10,674 nt of DNA from the NCBI GenBank assembly GCA_964387775.1, contig CAYLZO010000192.1, forward strand, positions 1-10,674, given 5' to 3'. How positions within the stretch are numbered: the stretch's first letter is position 1; the number at the start of each line of letters is the position of its first letter. Both the position numbers and the translations under genes were made by a program. The stretch is from CAYLZO01 sp964387775. Its GTDB lineage: Bacteria; Chloroflexota; Anaerolineae; JAAYZQ01. A model generated the notes under the pieces. That model made no database searches, was not told the DNA's origin, and saw only the letters and a program-made list of their open reading frames with translations. This document shows, one piece after another, positions 1 to 6,640 of the stretch.

Positions 1-24
1 GGAACTCATGCCCGAAAGAGCCAT
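1..24 (-). CDS. start of an unidentified gene (partial, cut by window edge)
   Basis: Only the first eight codons are inside the window, reading MALSGMSS. The call rests on a near-ideal ribosome binding site (AAAGGAGG at 31-38) six bases ahead of an ATG, 24 bases after the stop of the upstream gene and on the same strand. That spacing suggests it is the next gene of the same transcript. Nothing can be said about its function. Confidence 0.7.
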
Positions 25-30
25 GACTGT

Positions 31-38
31 CCTCCTTT
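31..38 (-). promoter_or_regulatory. strong Shine-Dalgarno site of the gene starting at 24
   Basis: The minus strand reads AAAGGAGG, then six bases, then ATG at 24-22. It is the best ribosome binding site in the window and is the main evidence that a gene starts at the left edge. Confidence 0.75.
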
Positions 39-48
39 CTTCTATCCG

Positions 49-783
49 CTAGAACGATTCCCGCAAATCGACGAGCCACTGGCGGACGCCGTCCAGCAGT
101 TGCTGGATGGCCGGATCGTCAGCCGAAATGCTGATGGGAATGGTCATGTCCACTGGGACCTCGGTTTCGACGTGAAAGGTCTGGTCCACGTGGACCGGCA
201 CTTTGATGTCCACGGGGAACTCGGTGTCGATGGGCACGTCTACGACAAAGGTCCCCAGGATGCCAGCATTGATGGGCACCCGGACGGTGGTCTTGATGGG
301 CACGGTGCCCTGGAAAGGGATGACCAGGTCTTGCTGGAACGGGATGTCCCCCTCGAACGGGATCGTCTGCTGAAAGCGATATTCGTAGCTGAACAGCTCG
401 CCGGAGACGTTGTCGAGGGCGGCAATGGCCTGATCGACTTCGTCGACAAAGGTCTGCTGCACGCTCAGCAGGTTCTGGATGAGAATGGCGTTGAGGGCCA
501 GGGAAGCCAGGCTCAGGAGCAAACAGAGCCCGACCACGAGGCGCATGGCCCACGACGCCCGGGGGCGGCTCGGGCCGAAATCGTTCTGAGGGGCCTCAAG
601 CGGCACCGGCGTCGGGATCCGGTCCTGCTCCACGGCTGTGGTTGGGTAGTCGTCCACCCCGGCGGGTTCCTGACCCGGCGATTCCTCCACCGCGGCCGGG
701 GCTGGGTCGGCCACCTCCTCACGGATCGGGCGGCGGCGAATGGGTTGTGTGTCGCGGGTGTGTTTGTCCTCTTGATTGTCCAT
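49..783 (-). CDS. single-span membrane protein with proline-spaced beta-strand repeats, function unknown
   Basis: This predicted 244-residue protein is not one I can name. Residues 1-78 are charged, Arg-rich near the start and then Pro/Glu-rich, as in a disordered cytoplasmic tail. Residues about 80-102 form one hydrophobic membrane span. A short helix-like stretch (103-130) follows, and then residues 140-220 alternate IPF, VPI and VPV motifs. The prolines fall at 142, 148, 156, 162, 170, 184, 190, 196, 210 and 216, giving a pattern with a period of about 14 residues, most likely a beta-rich outer domain. A short amphipathic helix (222-243) ends it. I chose the ATG at 783 because AGGAGGG (795-801) lies 11 bases ahead; an in-frame start at 840 would overlap the palindrome at 832-858. 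Orientation (N-terminus inside) is inferred from the positive charges before the span. Confidence 0.82.
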   Translation of the reverse strand: MDNQEDKHTRDTQPIRRRPIREEVADPAPAAVEESPGQEPAGVDDYPTTAVEQDRIPTPVPLEAPQNDFGPSRPRASWAMRLVVGLCLLLSLASLALNAILIQNLLSVQQTFVDEVDQAIAALDNVSGELFSYEYRFQQTIPFEGDIPFQQDLVIPFQGTVPIKTTVRVPINAGILGTFVVDVPIDTEFPVDIKVPVHVDQTFHVETEVPVDMTIPISISADDPAIQQLLDGVRQWLVDLRESF

Positions 784-831
784 GAAGTGGCTTTCCCTCC
801 TGCTGTGGTATCCTCTCAAAGAATCGGAAAG

Positions 832-858
832 GTAGGGCAAATTGGCAATTTGCCCTAC
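832..858. repeat. perfect 12-bp palindrome with 3-base loop overlapping a stop codon
   Basis: Bases 832-843 and 847-858 are exact reverse complements (arm GTAGGGCAAATT), separated by GGC at 844-846. The element contains the TAG stop (857-855) of the reductoisomerase-like gene. It could fold as a hairpin in the minus-strand transcript, but no T-run follows it, so a classical intrinsic terminator is unlikely. It looks more like a dispersed palindromic repeat; copy number cannot be seen from this window. Confidence 0.85.
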
Positions 859-1880
859 GCGTCAGCGCCCAGCATCTCGCGCACGCGGCGCTCGGCCTCG
901 ACCAGGGCCTGGGTGGCCGGGCTTTCCTCGGCCGTCATCGCCTGGGCCTGGCCCAGGGTCGGGTACCCGGCCTCCCGCTCGGCCTGGAACTGCCGGGCAA
1001 ACTCGCCGTTCTGGATCTCGTCCAGCGTCTCGCGGAATTTGCCGGGCAGGTCGGACATCATGAGCTGCATGGTCCGCACAAAGCCGCCGTAGAGCGCCGT
1101 CGGCCCGTGAAAATCGGAACTGCGATAGAATCCCTGCCCGCGGAACGCCTGAAAGACCGTCTCCATCTCGCCCGACGCGTACATCTCCAGGACCAGCGCC
1201 TCGGGCGGGATGCCGGCCTCGACGCCCAAGTTGAAGGTGCTCAGAACGGCGACGCCGATGGCGGCGCCCAGCGTCTGCTCGACCAGGAGGTCCAGGTCCG
1301 CTTCGCGGCGGGCGTCGAGTTCGAGGGCGCCGGTCCGCAGGGCGCCCACGGCCCGGGCCAGGCCCAAGAGGCGGCGCCAGGCTGCTCCGCTGGCGTCCTG
1401 CTCGGCAGAGACGTAGGCATAGTAGCCCGCGTCGTTCAAGAAGCGCTCGCGGATGTGCTCGCCGCCCATGCGGGGCGCCAGCAGCAGCACGTCGATGCCG
1501 TCCGGCGGCTCGACCAGCCCGTAGGCCAGGGTGTAGCCCGAGGCAAAGACGATGGCCGCGCCGGGCTGAAGGTTGGGCGCGACGTCGGCCTCGAACACCT
1601 CGGGGATGACCTCGTCGGGCAGCAGGACCAGGATCACGTCGCCCTGGGCGGTCGCCTCGGCGATGGGCAGCACGGCAAAGCCCTCGTCGCGGGCCAGCGC
1701 GGCGTACTCGTCGGCGACGTTGCCCACGGTCAACGGGGCCACGCCCGCGTCGCGCAGGTTGAGGGCCAAAGCCCGGCCCAGGTTGCCATAGCCCAAGACA
1801 ACCACATGCTCACCGGCCAGTGCCTCGGGGTCGGCGTCGCGCCGGGTAAAGAAGCGCAGTTCGGAATGGTCACTTGTCAC
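855..1880 (-). CDS. ketol-acid reductoisomerase-like protein (IlvC paralogue, probably not a true KARI)
   Basis: This 341-residue protein follows the KARI layout: a Rossmann domain (GYGNLG at 30-35, LLPDE near 86-90), then an all-helical knotted-type domain ending in IQNGEFARQF-like sequence. True KARI (branched-chain amino acid synthesis) needs a His in its A-H-G-F motif and a Lys in its A-P-K motif (H132 and K155 in E. coli). Here the matching sites are Ser114 (ASGYT) and Arg137 (APRMGG). The metal-ligand pattern D-x3-E survives as Asp197/Glu201 (DLLVEQ), and Glu232 and Glu238 may match the second acidic pair. The loop after strand 2 (GNVADE, 53-58) lacks the Arg/Ser clamp typical of NADPH binding. 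I chose the GTG at 1880, with AAAGGAA 10 bases ahead; a TTG at 1901 has no such site. It is likely an NAD(P)-dependent enzyme or binding protein with altered chemistry; the true substrate is unknown. Confidence 0.85.
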   Translation of the reverse strand: MTSDHSELRFFTRRDADPEALAGEHVVVLGYGNLGRALALNLRDAGVAPLTVGNVADEYAALARDEGFAVLPIAEATAQGDVILVLLPDEVIPEVFEADVAPNLQPGAAIVFASGYTLAYGLVEPPDGIDVLLLAPRMGGEHIRERFLNDAGYYAYVSAEQDASGAAWRRLLGLARAVGALRTGALELDARREADLDLLVEQTLGAAIGVAVLSTFNLGVEAGIPPEALVLEMYASGEMETVFQAFRGQGFYRSSDFHGPTALYGGFVRTMQLMMSDLPGKFRETLDEIQNGEFARQFQAEREAGYPTLGQAQAMTAEESPATQALVEAERRVREMLGADA

Positions 1881-1890
1881 GATGTATGAG

Positions 1891-1897
1891 TTCCTTT
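1891..1897 (-). promoter_or_regulatory. Shine-Dalgarno site that decides the start of the reductoisomerase-like gene
   Basis: The minus strand reads AAAGGAA, then 10 bases, then GTG at 1880-1878. The only longer in-frame choice, TTG at 1901-1899, has no purine-rich site ahead of it and would place this motif inside the coding region. Confidence 0.6.
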
Positions 1898-1910
1898 CCA
1901 AAAAATGTGT

Positions 1911-1979
1911 GCGTCATTGTGAGGAAGCAATCTCACCTGGGCACAGATGGGGATTGCTTCGCTGCGCTCGCAATGACGC
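1911..1979. repeat. imperfect inverted-repeat element (REP/MITE-like)
   Basis: The left arm 1911-1932 and the right arm 1952-1979 are reverse complements, except for one substitution and six extra bases in the right arm (CGCAGC type). The outer ends are GCGTCATTG / CAATGACGC and the inner ends GAAGCAATC / GATTGCTTC, with a 19-base centre. From general knowledge, sequences of this GTCATTGCGAG...GAAGCAATC type occur as dispersed palindromic repeats in many bacterial genomes. It fills most of the gap between the radical SAM and reductoisomerase-like genes. On the minus strand it is followed five bases later by six Ts (1905-1900), so it may also weaken or end transcription. Confidence 0.8.
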
Positions 1980-1987
1980 GGTTCGGG

Positions 1988-3373
1988 TCATTGAACCACC
2001 CGCTGATAGAGCCCCGAGCGGTTCCAGCGGTAGGCCACGACGGCCATGAGCGGATTACGGGTGTCGCGCCAGGTGCGCCACGCCCGCCGGGCCGCCACCC
2101 CCCGCGAGCCGACGGCCTTGGTGGCCCAGACGGTCCCCGCCTGCAACTGCTCGGGTGTCATCTTTTTCGGGCGAAAGACGGCCGTCTGGAGGTCGTACCG
2201 GGCATAGTCGGCCGGAAAGTTGGTGTAGAACAGGCGGCCCTCGCGACTCAGCCGGGCAAAGAGGTCGGTGCCGGGCAGGGGCGTCAGCAAGCCAAAGTGG
2301 GCGACGTCGATGCCGGCCTCCAACACGAACTCGGCCGTGCGCTCAAAGACGTCGGGTCCGTCGCCGTCGTAGCCAAAGATGAAGGTGCCCGAGGCCGCCA
2401 GGCCGTGGTCGTGCAGGCGGTCGATTTCCGTTTTGTAACGTGCCACGCCGACCTTGAGGTTGACGCCCTTGCGCATCAGGCGCAGGCTCTCCTCGCTGAG
2501 GGACTCGAAGCCGATGAGGACCGTCATGCAGCCGCTGCGCCGTAGGGCGTCCAGGACCCGGTCGTCGCCGGCGATGTCCAGCGAGGCCTGAATGGCGTAG
2601 GGGCGGCGAAAGCCCCGCTCGGCCAGACCCTGGAAGAGGGCCAGCGCCCAGTCGCGGTCGGTAAAGACGTTCTCGTCGGTGAAAAAGAGGGGGCGCCGGC
2701 CAGGCAGCGCCTCCAGCTCGGCCCAGACCTCGGCCGGGGGCCGGGCACGGTGGCGGCCGCCTGCCTGTCTCCACAGACTGCAAAACTCACAGCGGTAGCG
2801 GCAGCCCCGCGACGCCGAGACGAGTTGCAGGAAGTAGCGCTGCCGGTACAGGTCCCGGCGCGGCAGCGGCAGGTTGCGCAGTGCGCCTGCCGCCCCGTTG
2901 TAACGCGATTTGAGACTCCCGGCCTCGAAATCGCGGATGAGGCCGGGCCAGCGGCCCTCGGCCTCGCCTTGAAAGACGACGTCCACGTACTCGGCGGCCT
3001 CGTCGGGCAGCAGGGTGGCGTGGACGCCGCCCAGGACGACGGGCACGCCCCGCGCCCGGTAGCGCCGGGCGATCTCGTAGGCCCTCGGCGCGGTGATGGT
3101 CAGCGACGTCAGCGCGACGAGGTCGGGCCGCTCCCAGCCGTCGCCTGCACCGGGGCCGCAGGCACAGGCGCCGGCCGGGATCTCGTCCATCACCTCGTCG
3201 GCGATGCGCACCTGCCAGTGGGGCGGGGTCAGCGCGGCCACGTAGCCCAGGGCCAGGGGCTCCATCGTCGCCACGCCCCCGGCGTTGGACAGCCGAGGCC
3301 CATCTGCAGGCAAGCCAGCCGAATCTTCCGCCCGCATGGCCGGGTTAATCAGCAGCAGTTTCGGACCCGTCAC
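1988..3373 (-). CDS. B12-binding-type radical SAM enzyme
   Basis: This 461-residue protein has an N-terminal cobalamin-binding-type Rossmann domain (KLLLINPAMR at 5-14, LGGVHA near 114-119). A radical SAM domain follows, with the 4Fe-4S motif CxxxCxxC at Cys191, Cys195 and Cys198, FFTDEN at 230-235 and GFES at 288-291, then a C-terminal extension. The order fits the BchE/HpnP/HpnJ-like class, which often acts on lipids, isoprenoids or tetrapyrroles; the substrate here is not readable. The usual DxHxxG cobalamin motif is absent (IADEVMDE at 57-64), as in some members. A Cys/Gly-rich insert (AGACACGPGAGDG, 67-79) is odd. The start is GTG, directly after the exporter's TAG, which is also the in-frame upstream stop, so no longer start exists. 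There is no clear Shine-Dalgarno site; re-initiation by coupled translation is likely. Confidence 0.92.
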   Translation of the reverse strand: MTGPKLLLINPAMRAEDSAGLPADGPRLSNAGGVATMEPLALGYVAALTPPHWQVRIADEVMDEIPAGACACGPGAGDGWERPDLVALTSLTITAPRAYEIARRYRARGVPVVLGGVHATLLPDEAAEYVDVVFQGEAEGRWPGLIRDFEAGSLKSRYNGAAGALRNLPLPRRDLYRQRYFLQLVSASRGCRYRCEFCSLWRQAGGRHRARPPAEVWAELEALPGRRPLFFTDENVFTDRDWALALFQGLAERGFRRPYAIQASLDIAGDDRVLDALRRSGCMTVLIGFESLSEESLRLMRKGVNLKVGVARYKTEIDRLHDHGLAASGTFIFGYDGDGPDVFERTAEFVLEAGIDVAHFGLLTPLPGTDLFARLSREGRLFYTNFPADYARYDLQTAVFRPKKMTPEQLQAGTVWATKAVGSRGVAARRAWRTWRDTRNPLMAVVAYRWNRSGLYQRVVQ

Positions 3374-6300
3374 CTAGATCACGTCTTTTCGTTTTTGAAA
3401 GACCAGGGTCAGCGCCAGGACGACGGCGCTGATGATGCTCAGCGCCAGCCAGCTCTTTTCCACGTCACCTTCCAAGGCGGGCCGGTACTGCTTCAGAACG
3501 CCGTCGATCATGCCCTCGGCGCCGCGCATGGACTTTTCCCGATCGGTTTGCCAGGCCTGGATGTCGTCGGTATACTGTTCGATCTCGTCCTGGTAGGTCT
3601 CGAATTGCTGCTCGGTGATCTGGCGATAGTCCTCCCCCTGTTGCTCGCGGATGGCCTGGTATTCCTGGCCCTGTTGCTCCCGTTTGGCCTGGTACTCCTG
3701 GCCCTGCTTCTCCCGCTTGCGGGCGTAGGCTTCCTGGTCGTCGAGCAGGCCGGGTGTGGGCAGCGGTTTGGGCGTGGGATAGGGCGTCAAGGTGGGATAG
3801 GGCGTGAAGGTGGGGTAGGGCGTCGGCGTCGGCGGCTTGAGCGGCTCCTCGGCGTTCAACTGGGTCTGGGTCTCGGCGCTGTAGAAATCGGGGCTGCGGA
3901 TGCCGGGGAAGTAGCAGGCGGTGAACATCTGTTTACCCATGCACTGGCAGCCCAGCCGCTCCTTGTCCTCCTGGCTGAGGTCGTCGCGTTGCTCCTTGGG
4001 CAGTTGCCAGCAAGGGTCGGCTATCACATCGTCGCCGATGCCCGTGATGCGCACCAATCCCTCAAAGGCCCAGCGGGTGGACATGGTGGCGCTGATGACG
4101 TCGCCGCCGGGGATCAGGTCGCGGGGCAGCAGCGCCCCGGCGAACAGGAACTGGGGCACCAGCACGACGACGACCAGCATCAGGGCTACGTTTTGGTTGG
4201 GCGCCGCCGCCGAAATCAGCAGGCCAAGCATGTAGCCCGACAGGGTGCAGAGGAAAGTGGTGATATACATGGCCATGTAGCCATAGTCCCCGGCAAACTG
4301 GGGATCGACAAAGACTTTTTTGGCCAGGACAAAGATGGCCGACTGGTAGGCGGCCAAGATGACGCCGACCCACACCTTGGACAGGATGTAGGGCGTCAGT
4401 TTGAGCACGACGGTCCGCTCCCGACGATAGATATCGGCCTCTTTGACGATTTCGCGCACCGAGCTGATGGCCCCGGTTAGAATGCCGATGAGGCCCATCA
4501 TGAAAAACATGGTGATAATCCGCGCCGCATCGCCGGCGGCCAGATCGAACAGGTCTTTGCTCCAGATAAAGTCCATGAGCCCGATCATGGGCGCCACGGC
4601 CAGCATCAGGGCCAGCCCCACCTTGTCCTGGGCGATGATGCGCAGGTTGCGGGCCGACAGGATCAGGAATTGGCGAAAGGCCGAGACCTGCCGCTTGTGC
4701 TTGGGTCGGGCCACCGGCCGGGGCGTGGGCGTGCGCCGCTGCTCTTGCAGTTCTTGCAGGCGGCCGGCCACGTATCTCTGGTACTGGGCCGACTGTTTGA
4801 AGCGCTGGCCCCACTCCTCCGGCGCGCCCCGCTTTTCGATGAGGCTGTAGATGTCGTCGAACTCGACCTTTTCCTTGTAGCGGCGCTCCTCCGGGGTGCG
4901 GTACTGCTCGAAATACTCCAGCGCCTCGTTGGGCGGCCCGTAAAAGGCCAGGTAGCCGCCCTTGGCCAAAAAGACCACCTGGTCGCACATCATCACGTTT
5001 TTGGTGGCGTGGGTGACGAGGATGACGGTCCGGCCGCCGTCGGCCAGGTCGCGCAACAGCTCCATCATCTCCGTCTCGGTGCCGGGGTCCAGGCCCGAAG
5101 TGGCCTCGTCGAGGAAAAAGAGGCCGGGCTTGGTCAGCAGCTCGACGCCGATGGACACCCGCTTGCGCTGGCCGCCGCTGAGGGCGGTCATGAGGTTGTT
5201 TCGCTGCCGCTCCAGCCCCAGCTCGTCGAGGACCTCCAGGATGCGCCGGTGTCGCTCCTTCTTGGACGTGTCGGCCGGCATCCGCAACTGGGCGGCATAA
5301 TCCAGCGCCCTGTAGACCGTCAGCTCGCGGTGGATGATGTCTTCCTGGGGCACGTAGCCCATCTCGCTGCGGTACTCGTCCATGTGGGTGTAGAGGTTCT
5401 TGCCGTTGACCAGCACCCGCGACTTGGCGCCGTTGGCCGGGTTGAAACCGGTCAGGGCGTTCATCAGCGTCGACTTGCCCGCGCCACTGGCGCCCACCAG
5501 GGCCACGAACTCTTTGGGATAGATCGAGATCGACACGCCCTTGAGGATGTTGGCCTCTTTGGTGTACCACTTTTCGATGCGCAGCGCGTCGAGCCGGATG
5601 TTGCCCGCCTCGTCGAAATGGCTGATGCCGTCCTCCTGAAAGACCATGCGGAAGGAGGCGATGTGGATCTCGTCCCCCTCCTGGATCCACATCTCTTTTT
5701 CGACGCGCTGGCCGTTGACGAACGTGCCGTTGTCGCTGTTCAGGTCGCGCAGGCGAAAGCGGGCGCCAAACTGCTCGATGACGGCGTGGTAGCGCGACAC
5801 GCGGGGATGCTTCAGCAGCAGCACGTTGCTGCTGTGGCGGCCGATGGTGATGCGCCGCCCCTCCTTGGGCAGGGCGCGCATGTCGAGGTACTGGGTCCGG
5901 GGGCCGGTCGCCGCGGCGGCGGCCTCGGGGGCCGCGGGCAGGAACCCGACGTGGGCCCGGTACTGGAGGGCGAGGCGCTTGCCGACATAGATCACGTCGC
6001 CGTCGGCAAAGACGTGCTGGCTCACCCGCTGGCCATTGAACGTCAGGCCGTTGGTGCTGCCCAGGTCGACGATGCGATAAGTATGGCCCTGGCGTTCGAG
6101 CCGGGCGTGCTCGCCCGACACCTGGCCGTCCGGGATCGACACGTCGTTGCTCGACCGGCGGCCCAGGGTGACGACCTGTTTGTCCAGGGGAAACTTGAGC
6201 ACCTGCCCCCCCACGTAGGCCGCCAGGCCCGGCTGGGCCTTGGCCGAGATGCGCACCCGGTCGCCGGGGCGCGGGGGCGGGCTCTCGTCGGCGCGGGGGG

Positions 6301-6607
6301 CACGGATCTGCAGGGCAAAGTGGCCCAATTGCGCCACGTCGCCGGGCTTCAGGGGCGCGGATCGGTGCGGCGGCAAGGGCCGGCCGTTGAGCAACGTGCC
6401 GTTGGTGCTGCCCAGGTCCTCGACGAGCCAGCCCTCGCGCCCCCACGTCAGGCGGGCGTGGCTGCTCGACACCTGGGGATCGTCCAGGATCACGTCGTTG
6501 TCCTTGCCCCGGCCCAGGGTCAGGGCCGGCTGGTAGAGGGGCAGTTCGTCCTGCCCCCCCTTCGCAACAACCATGTGGAGAATGCCAAGAAGCGATTGAT
6601 TACTCAT
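3374..6607 (-). CDS. triple-FHA ABC exporter (ABC-2/ABCG-like half transporter)
   Basis: This 1077-residue fusion contains, in order: FHA 1 (LGRGKDND 31-38, GSTNG 66-70); FHA 2 (LGRRSSND 148-155, GSTNG 183-187); FHA 3 (IGRHSSN 255-261, SDNGTFVNG 291-299); and an ABC ATPase with Walker A GASGAGKST (372-380), Q-loop Gln421, signature LSGGQ (476-480), Walker B LFFLDE with D-loop (496-507) and switch His533. A membrane domain follows, with spans near 664-683, 695-715, 740-763, 777-800, 804-826 and 1052-1070. The loop between spans five and six is about 220 residues and holds Cys866, 888, 890 and 898, TPYPT hexads (929-946) and an 11-residue-period coiled coil (965-1020). The layout matches Rv1747 of M. 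tuberculosis (two FHA domains, regulated by PknF). FHA domains bind phosphothreonine, so kinase control is inferred. The substrate is unknown. The ATG at 6607 has GGAG 14 bases ahead; Met12 has none. Confidence 0.94.
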   Translation of the reverse strand: MSNQSLLGILHMVVAKGGQDELPLYQPALTLGRGKDNDVILDDPQVSSSHARLTWGREGWLVEDLGSTNGTLLNGRPLPPHRSAPLKPGDVAQLGHFALQIRAPRADESPPPRPGDRVRISAKAQPGLAAYVGGQVLKFPLDKQVVTLGRRSSNDVSIPDGQVSGEHARLERQGHTYRIVDLGSTNGLTFNGQRVSQHVFADGDVIYVGKRLALQYRAHVGFLPAAPEAAAAATGPRTQYLDMRALPKEGRRITIGRHSSNVLLLKHPRVSRYHAVIEQFGARFRLRDLNSDNGTFVNGQRVEKEMWIQEGDEIHIASFRMVFQEDGISHFDEAGNIRLDALRIEKWYTKEANILKGVSISIYPKEFVALVGASGAGKSTLMNALTGFNPANGAKSRVLVNGKNLYTHMDEYRSEMGYVPQEDIIHRELTVYRALDYAAQLRMPADTSKKERHRRILEVLDELGLERQRNNLMTALSGGQRKRVSIGVELLTKPGLFFLDEATSGLDPGTETEMMELLRDLADGGRTVILVTHATKNVMMCDQVVFLAKGGYLAFYGPPNEALEYFEQYRTPEERRYKEKVEFDDIYSLIEKRGAPEEWGQRFKQSAQYQRYVAGRLQELQEQRRTPTPRPVARPKHKRQVSAFRQFLILSARNLRIIAQDKVGLALMLAVAPMIGLMDFIWSKDLFDLAAGDAARIITMFFMMGLIGILTGAISSVREIVKEADIYRRERTVVLKLTPYILSKVWVGVILAAYQSAIFVLAKKVFVDPQFAGDYGYMAMYITTFLCTLSGYMLGLLISAAAPNQNVALMLVVVVLVPQFLFAGALLPRDLIPGGDVISATMSTRWAFEGLVRITGIGDDVIADPCWQLPKEQRDDLSQEDKERLGCQCMGKQMFTACYFPGIRSPDFYSAETQTQLNAEEPLKPPTPTPYPTFTPYPTLTPYPTPKPLPTPGLLDDQEAYARKREKQGQEYQAKREQQGQEYQAIREQQGEDYRQITEQQFETYQDEIEQYTDDIQAWQTDREKSMRGAEGMIDGVLKQYRPALEGDVEKSWLALSIISAVVLALTLVFQKRKDVI
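3578..3733 (-). repeat. tandem 11-residue coiled-coil repeats within the exporter's outer loop
   Basis: Inside the exporter, residues 965-1019 fall into five units of 11, starting at Arg965, Arg976, Arg987, Thr998 and Ile1009. An aromatic or aliphatic residue recurs at exactly 972, 983, 994, 1005 and 1016 (Tyr, Tyr, Tyr, Tyr, Ile). The first three units share REQQG-like openings. Hendecad spacing predicts a long straight coiled coil projecting from the membrane just before the last span. Confidence 0.8.
3749..3838 (-). repeat. TPYPT hexapeptide repeats in the exporter's outer loop
   Basis: Residues 929-946 are three hexads TPYPTF, TPYPTL and TPYPTP, followed by KPLPTP. The wider stretch 924-953 is nearly all Pro, Thr and Tyr. 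At the DNA level the hexads show as an 18-base repeating phrase. This is likely a stiff, extended spacer between the Cys-bearing loop and the coiled coil. Confidence 0.85.
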
Positions 6608-6640
6608 ACAATTCCAATAATCTCCAATCGTTTTGAATGT

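Noticed and set aside
100..1092. Plus-strand open frame across the beta-repeat gene
   Set aside because: It spans an intergenic palindrome and two minus-strand genes. Its repeated VDGH/LDGH-like phrases are the antisense of the VPI/IPF repeats.
1881..1901. Seven-residue longer start (TTG at 1901) for the reductoisomerase-like gene
   Set aside because: There is no ribosome binding site before the TTG, while a good one precedes GTG 1880.
2750..4480. Long plus-strand open frame of 576 codons
   Set aside because: It lies opposite the exporter and radical SAM genes, whose domains are clear. Its translation is low-complexity (Gly/Gln/Val/His-rich) with no recognisable motif; long antisense frames are expected in GC-rich DNA.
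4062..6446. Minus-strand open frame of 794 codons in another frame of the exporter
   Set aside because: It is Arg/Pro/Gly-rich with no motif, whereas the overlapping frame encodes intact FHA and ABC motifs.
6608..6640. AT-richer gap before the exporter, considered as a promoter
   Set aside because: No convincing paired -35 and -10 boxes with normal spacing could be made out in so short a gap.
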